Position numbers and translations under genes: made by a program | In this document: piece after piece, positions 6,918 through 8,257 of the stretch | Layout: each line of letters begins with the position of its first letter | How positions within the stretch are numbered: position 1 is the stretch's first letter | Notes under the pieces: model-generated | What the model was told of the DNA's origin: nothing | Databases searched by the model: none | What the model saw: the letters and a program-made list of their open reading frames with translations, nothing else | From: an uncultured Bacilli bacterium | GTDB taxonomy: Bacteria > Bacillota_I > Bacilli_A > RF39 > UBA660 | Direction of reading: 5' to 3' | DNA: 8,257 nucleotides | Assembly: GCA_934155005.1 (NCBI GenBank) | Contig: CAKPGR010000027.1 | Span: 1-8,257 of the forward strand

Positions 6918-7354
6918 TAGAGATTAAAAATCGCAAGGCTAATTTTGATTATGAAATTATAGAAACATATGAAGCAGGAATTGTTTTAACTGGAACGGAA
7001 ATTAAATCAATTAGGAAAGGTAGAGCTAATTTGAAAGATAGTTACGCGATTATTAGAAACAATGAAATATATCTTCTTAATATGCATATTAGCCATTATA
7101 AAGAAGGCAATATCTTTAATCATGATGAGACGCGAACTAGAAAATTATTACTTCATAAAAAAGAAATTTTGAAGATTAAAAGTAGCTTAGAAATAAAAGG
7201 ATTAACTTTAGTGCCTCTTAAATTATATTTTAAAGATAATTATGCTAAAATACTTCTTGGTGTAGCAAGAGGAAAAAAAGTTTATGATAAAAGAGAGACT
7301 ATAAAAAAAAGAGATAACGAAAGAGAAATGAAAAGGGAACTTAAAAAATATTAG
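6917..7354 (+). CDS. smpB: SsrA-binding protein SmpB, apparently starting at an ATA codon
   Basis: SmpB is a small OB-fold protein that binds the tRNA-like domain of tmRNA and places it in the A site of stalled ribosomes. The conserved N-terminus NRKANFDYEIIETYEAGI, then TGTEIKSIRKGRANLKDSYA, NMHISHY, NHDETRTRKLLLHK, LTLVPLKLYF and the basic tail KKVYDKRETIKKRD are all present, so the gene is complete and 145 residues long if it starts at 6917. The first standard start codon, TTG 7031, would remove the first 38 residues including the conserved NRKA and ETYEAGI segments, which is not credible. ATA 6917 overlaps the rnr TAA as TAATA, matching the common TAATG junction with its G changed to A; ATA 6914 is the alternative and has better spacing. 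AUA initiation is rare, and a base error in the assembly is the main other explanation. It is probably co-transcribed with rnr. Confidence 0.92.
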   Translation: MEIKNRKANFDYEIIETYEAGIVLTGTEIKSIRKGRANLKDSYAIIRNNEIYLLNMHISHYKEGNIFNHDETRTRKLLLHKKEILKIKSSLEIKGLTLVPLKLYFKDNYAKILLGVARGKKVYDKRETIKKRDNEREMKRELKKY

Positions 7355-7365
7355 GGTGATTTTAT

Positions 7366-7770
7366 ATGGAAATTATTTTTAAGGATGCAAGTTGTAAGTT
7401 GTTAAAAAATACAGAAATTGACTTTAATAAGGATTCCTATGTTGTATCTACAAATGATAATATTATTGGACATTTTAATTTAAAAAGAAAGTTATTTGAC
7501 GGAAAAAATGTAACTTTTTTGGAATATGAATTATTAAAAAAATATAGAGGAAAAGGATTAGGTAAACTTTTCCTTAGAATAATAGAAATTCATCTTCAAG
7601 AAGATTATGGATTAGAAGAGGCTTATCTTTTAGTCAAAAATGATAATGAATTAGCTAAAATAGTAGCAAGTAATTTTGGTTATAGTATTGACTTTAATTA
7701 CACAAGTGATGAAAATTATACTCTTTTTTATAAAAAGTTGTCCAAAGCAAAAAAGAAAATATTGTATTAA
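7366..7770 (+). CDS. GNAT-family N-acetyltransferase
   Basis: A 134-residue single-domain GNAT protein that would transfer an acetyl group from acetyl-CoA to an amine; the substrate cannot be told from sequence. Motif A is clear: residues 51-70 run FLEYELLKKYRGKGLGKLFL, with R61-G62-x-G64-x-G66 as the pyrophosphate-binding R/Q-x-x-G-x-G/A loop. Motif B follows as KNDNELAKIVASNFGYSID (91-109), including the usual N...A....FGY helix-strand. The start ATG 7366 has GGTGAT (7355-7360) upstream. It lies 11 bases after smpB, so the two are almost surely co-transcribed, and a hairpin spanning its stop codon ends the operon. The C-terminal SKAKKKILY is basic. It is not RimI by any motif I can identify, and its place between smpB and ssrA does not by itself prove a role in ribosome rescue. 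Confidence 0.85.
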   Translation: MEIIFKDASCKLLKNTEIDFNKDSYVVSTNDNIIGHFNLKRKLFDGKNVTFLEYELLKKYRGKGLGKLFLRIIEIHLQEDYGLEEAYLLVKNDNELAKIVASNFGYSIDFNYTSDENYTLFYKKLSKAKKKILY

Positions 7771-7786
7771 GATTGCAATATTTTTT
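7756..7786 (+). terminator. Intrinsic terminator of the rnr-smpB-GNAT operon
   Basis: AAAATATTG (7756-7764) and CAATATTTT (7776-7784) form a perfect 9-base stem around an 11-base loop that contains the GNAT TAA stop (7768-7770). The T-run reaches 7786. The second arm overlaps the -35 box of ssrA. Confidence 0.65.
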
Positions 7787-7800
7787 CTTTATGTTATAAT
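7773..7800 (+). promoter_or_regulatory. ssrA promoter
   Basis: TTGCAA (7773-7778), a 16-base spacer, then a perfect TATAAT (7795-7800) with extended -10 TG at 7792-7793. The first base of the mature tmRNA (7809) lies nine bases after the -10, so transcription probably begins at or within a few bases of the mature 5' end. It is the strongest promoter in the window, as expected for an abundant stable RNA. Confidence 0.8.
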
Positions 7801-7808
7801 TTAAGTAC

Positions 7809-8188
7809 GGGGCTGTTATTGGTTTCGACAGATATATTGAACTATAAATTGCAGGTCGTAGGTATACGTAAAATACACAAAAAAATAAATGCAAAAAATG
7901 TTAAAAATGTATTAGCATCAGTATTCAAAAGCAATGCTGTTGCCTTTGCCTAATTAATTTAGAGTAATACAACTTTCTTTGTTTTCTTTCCTGTGGAAAA
8001 TATTGAAGGTTCGATTTTAACAGGATATATTATTACTATTCTTCGTGGTAATAATGAATATTAGAAGATTACTAAATGAAATGATTGTTAGTTATCATTC
8101 TTTTAGGAAATTTATTAACTGACTAAACTTGTAGATATTTATAGGAATTTATATTTGGACAGGAGTTCAAATCTCCTCAGCTCCACCA
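7809..8188 (+). ncRNA. ssrA: Transfer-messenger RNA (tmRNA)
   Basis: A 380-base tmRNA that rescues stalled ribosomes by acting as both tRNA-Ala and mRNA. The acceptor stem pairs GGGGCTG (7809-7815) with CAGCTCC (8178-8184) through seven pairs including one G-U; the discriminator A is 8185 and CCA is encoded (8186-8188). The conserved 5' segment TTGGTTTCGACAG follows the stem. The T-arm is AGGAG/CTCCT around TTCAAAT (8161-8177). The resume codon GCA is at 7891, with the conserved U and A at positions -5 and -4. The tag is AKNVKNVLASVFKSNAVAFA, 20 residues, ending at TAA 7951-7953 with a second in-frame stop, TAG, at 7960-7962. The -AFA end resembles Mollicutes tags more than the usual -ALAA. 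The stretch 7963-8150 should hold the pseudoknots, for example ATTATTAC pairing with GTAATAAT near 8030-8055. Confidence 0.97.
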
Positions 8189-8200
8189 GATTGATAGGAA

Positions 8201-8217
8201 ACTCGAACTTTTCGAGT
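8201..8217 (+). other. Short hairpin between tmRNA and its terminator
   Basis: ACTCGAA (8201-8207) and TTCGAGT (8211-8217) are perfect 7-base arms with a 3-base loop, 12 bases after the CCA end. No T-run follows, so it is not a terminator itself. It may guide 3' processing or protect the precursor; this is inference. Confidence 0.45.
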
Positions 8218-8230
8218 AGTAATAAATATT

Positions 8231-8256
8231 AACTAGAAGTACCGTCTAGTTTTTTT
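8231..8256 (+). terminator. ssrA intrinsic terminator
   Basis: AACTAGA (8231-8237) pairs with TCTAGTT (8245-8251) around the loop AGTACCG, and the T-run continues to 8256 at the window edge. This gives a precursor with about a 65-base 3' trailer to be trimmed back to CCA. Confidence 0.75.
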
Positions 8257-8257
8257 G

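Noticed and set aside
6905..6920. Programmed frameshift fusing RNase R to SmpB
   Set aside because: The -1 frame is open across the junction, but no slippery heptamer is seen, and SmpB works as a free small protein; a coupled AUA start is simpler.
7031..7354. TTG 7031 as the smpB start
   Set aside because: It would delete the conserved first 38 residues, and the upstream frame encodes a perfect SmpB N-terminus behind a strong Shine-Dalgarno.
7694..7894. Reverse-strand open frame across the GNAT end and tmRNA start
   Set aside because: It covers the ssrA promoter and tmRNA 5' domain, and has no recognisable domain.

Overview
The window is very A+T-rich DNA from a low-GC Gram-positive-type bacterium. 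TGA is a stop (the first gene ends with one) and TGG encodes Trp, so this is the standard bacterial code and not that of Mycoplasma/Spiroplasma. Ribosome-binding sites are of the GGTG/GGTGAT type (3' part of the AGGAGGTGATC consensus). The tmRNA tag ends in -AFA, as in Mollicutes and relatives. I infer an uncultured Bacillota/Mollicutes-related lineage (for example gut RF39-like bacteria); this is not proven by the window.

Left part (1-1601): two adjacent surface-protein genes, the first cut by the window edge. They share a near-colinear N-terminal module of 58 residues (hydrophobic signal/anchor, conserved ectodomain motif, entry to a coiled coil; 39/58 identical by hand count). They then diverge completely: one carries a phage-baseplate/tail-fibre type domain with four HxH motifs, the other a perfect heptad coiled coil followed by a probable C1q/TNF-like jelly roll. 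Between them lies a run of nine G, which forms a wobble-rich hairpin with the downstream CCCTCTCTT and is followed by a T-run. This is a candidate phase-variable terminator/attenuator or promoter spacer ahead of the second gene. The pair looks like an exchangeable adhesin or receptor-binding cassette and is the most novel part of the window.

Middle part (1617-4759): a U32-family protein of the RlhA/YhbU type (probable RNA hydroxylation factor) followed by an extremely A+T-rich unknown protein that may be a degenerate GT-B glycosyltransferase.

Right part (4765-8257): a ribosome-rescue module, rnr (RNase R) - smpB - GNAT acetyltransferase - ssrA (tmRNA). SmpB, tmRNA and RNase R act together: SmpB loads tmRNA on stalled ribosomes, tmRNA supplies a 20-residue tag, and RNase R degrades the faulty mRNA. 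smpB has no ATG/GTG/TTG in the right place and appears to start at an ATA codon overlapping the rnr stop. The ssrA promoter overlaps the terminator of the preceding operon. All genes are on the + strand. No CRISPR, insertion sequence, rRNA or ordinary tRNA was seen.
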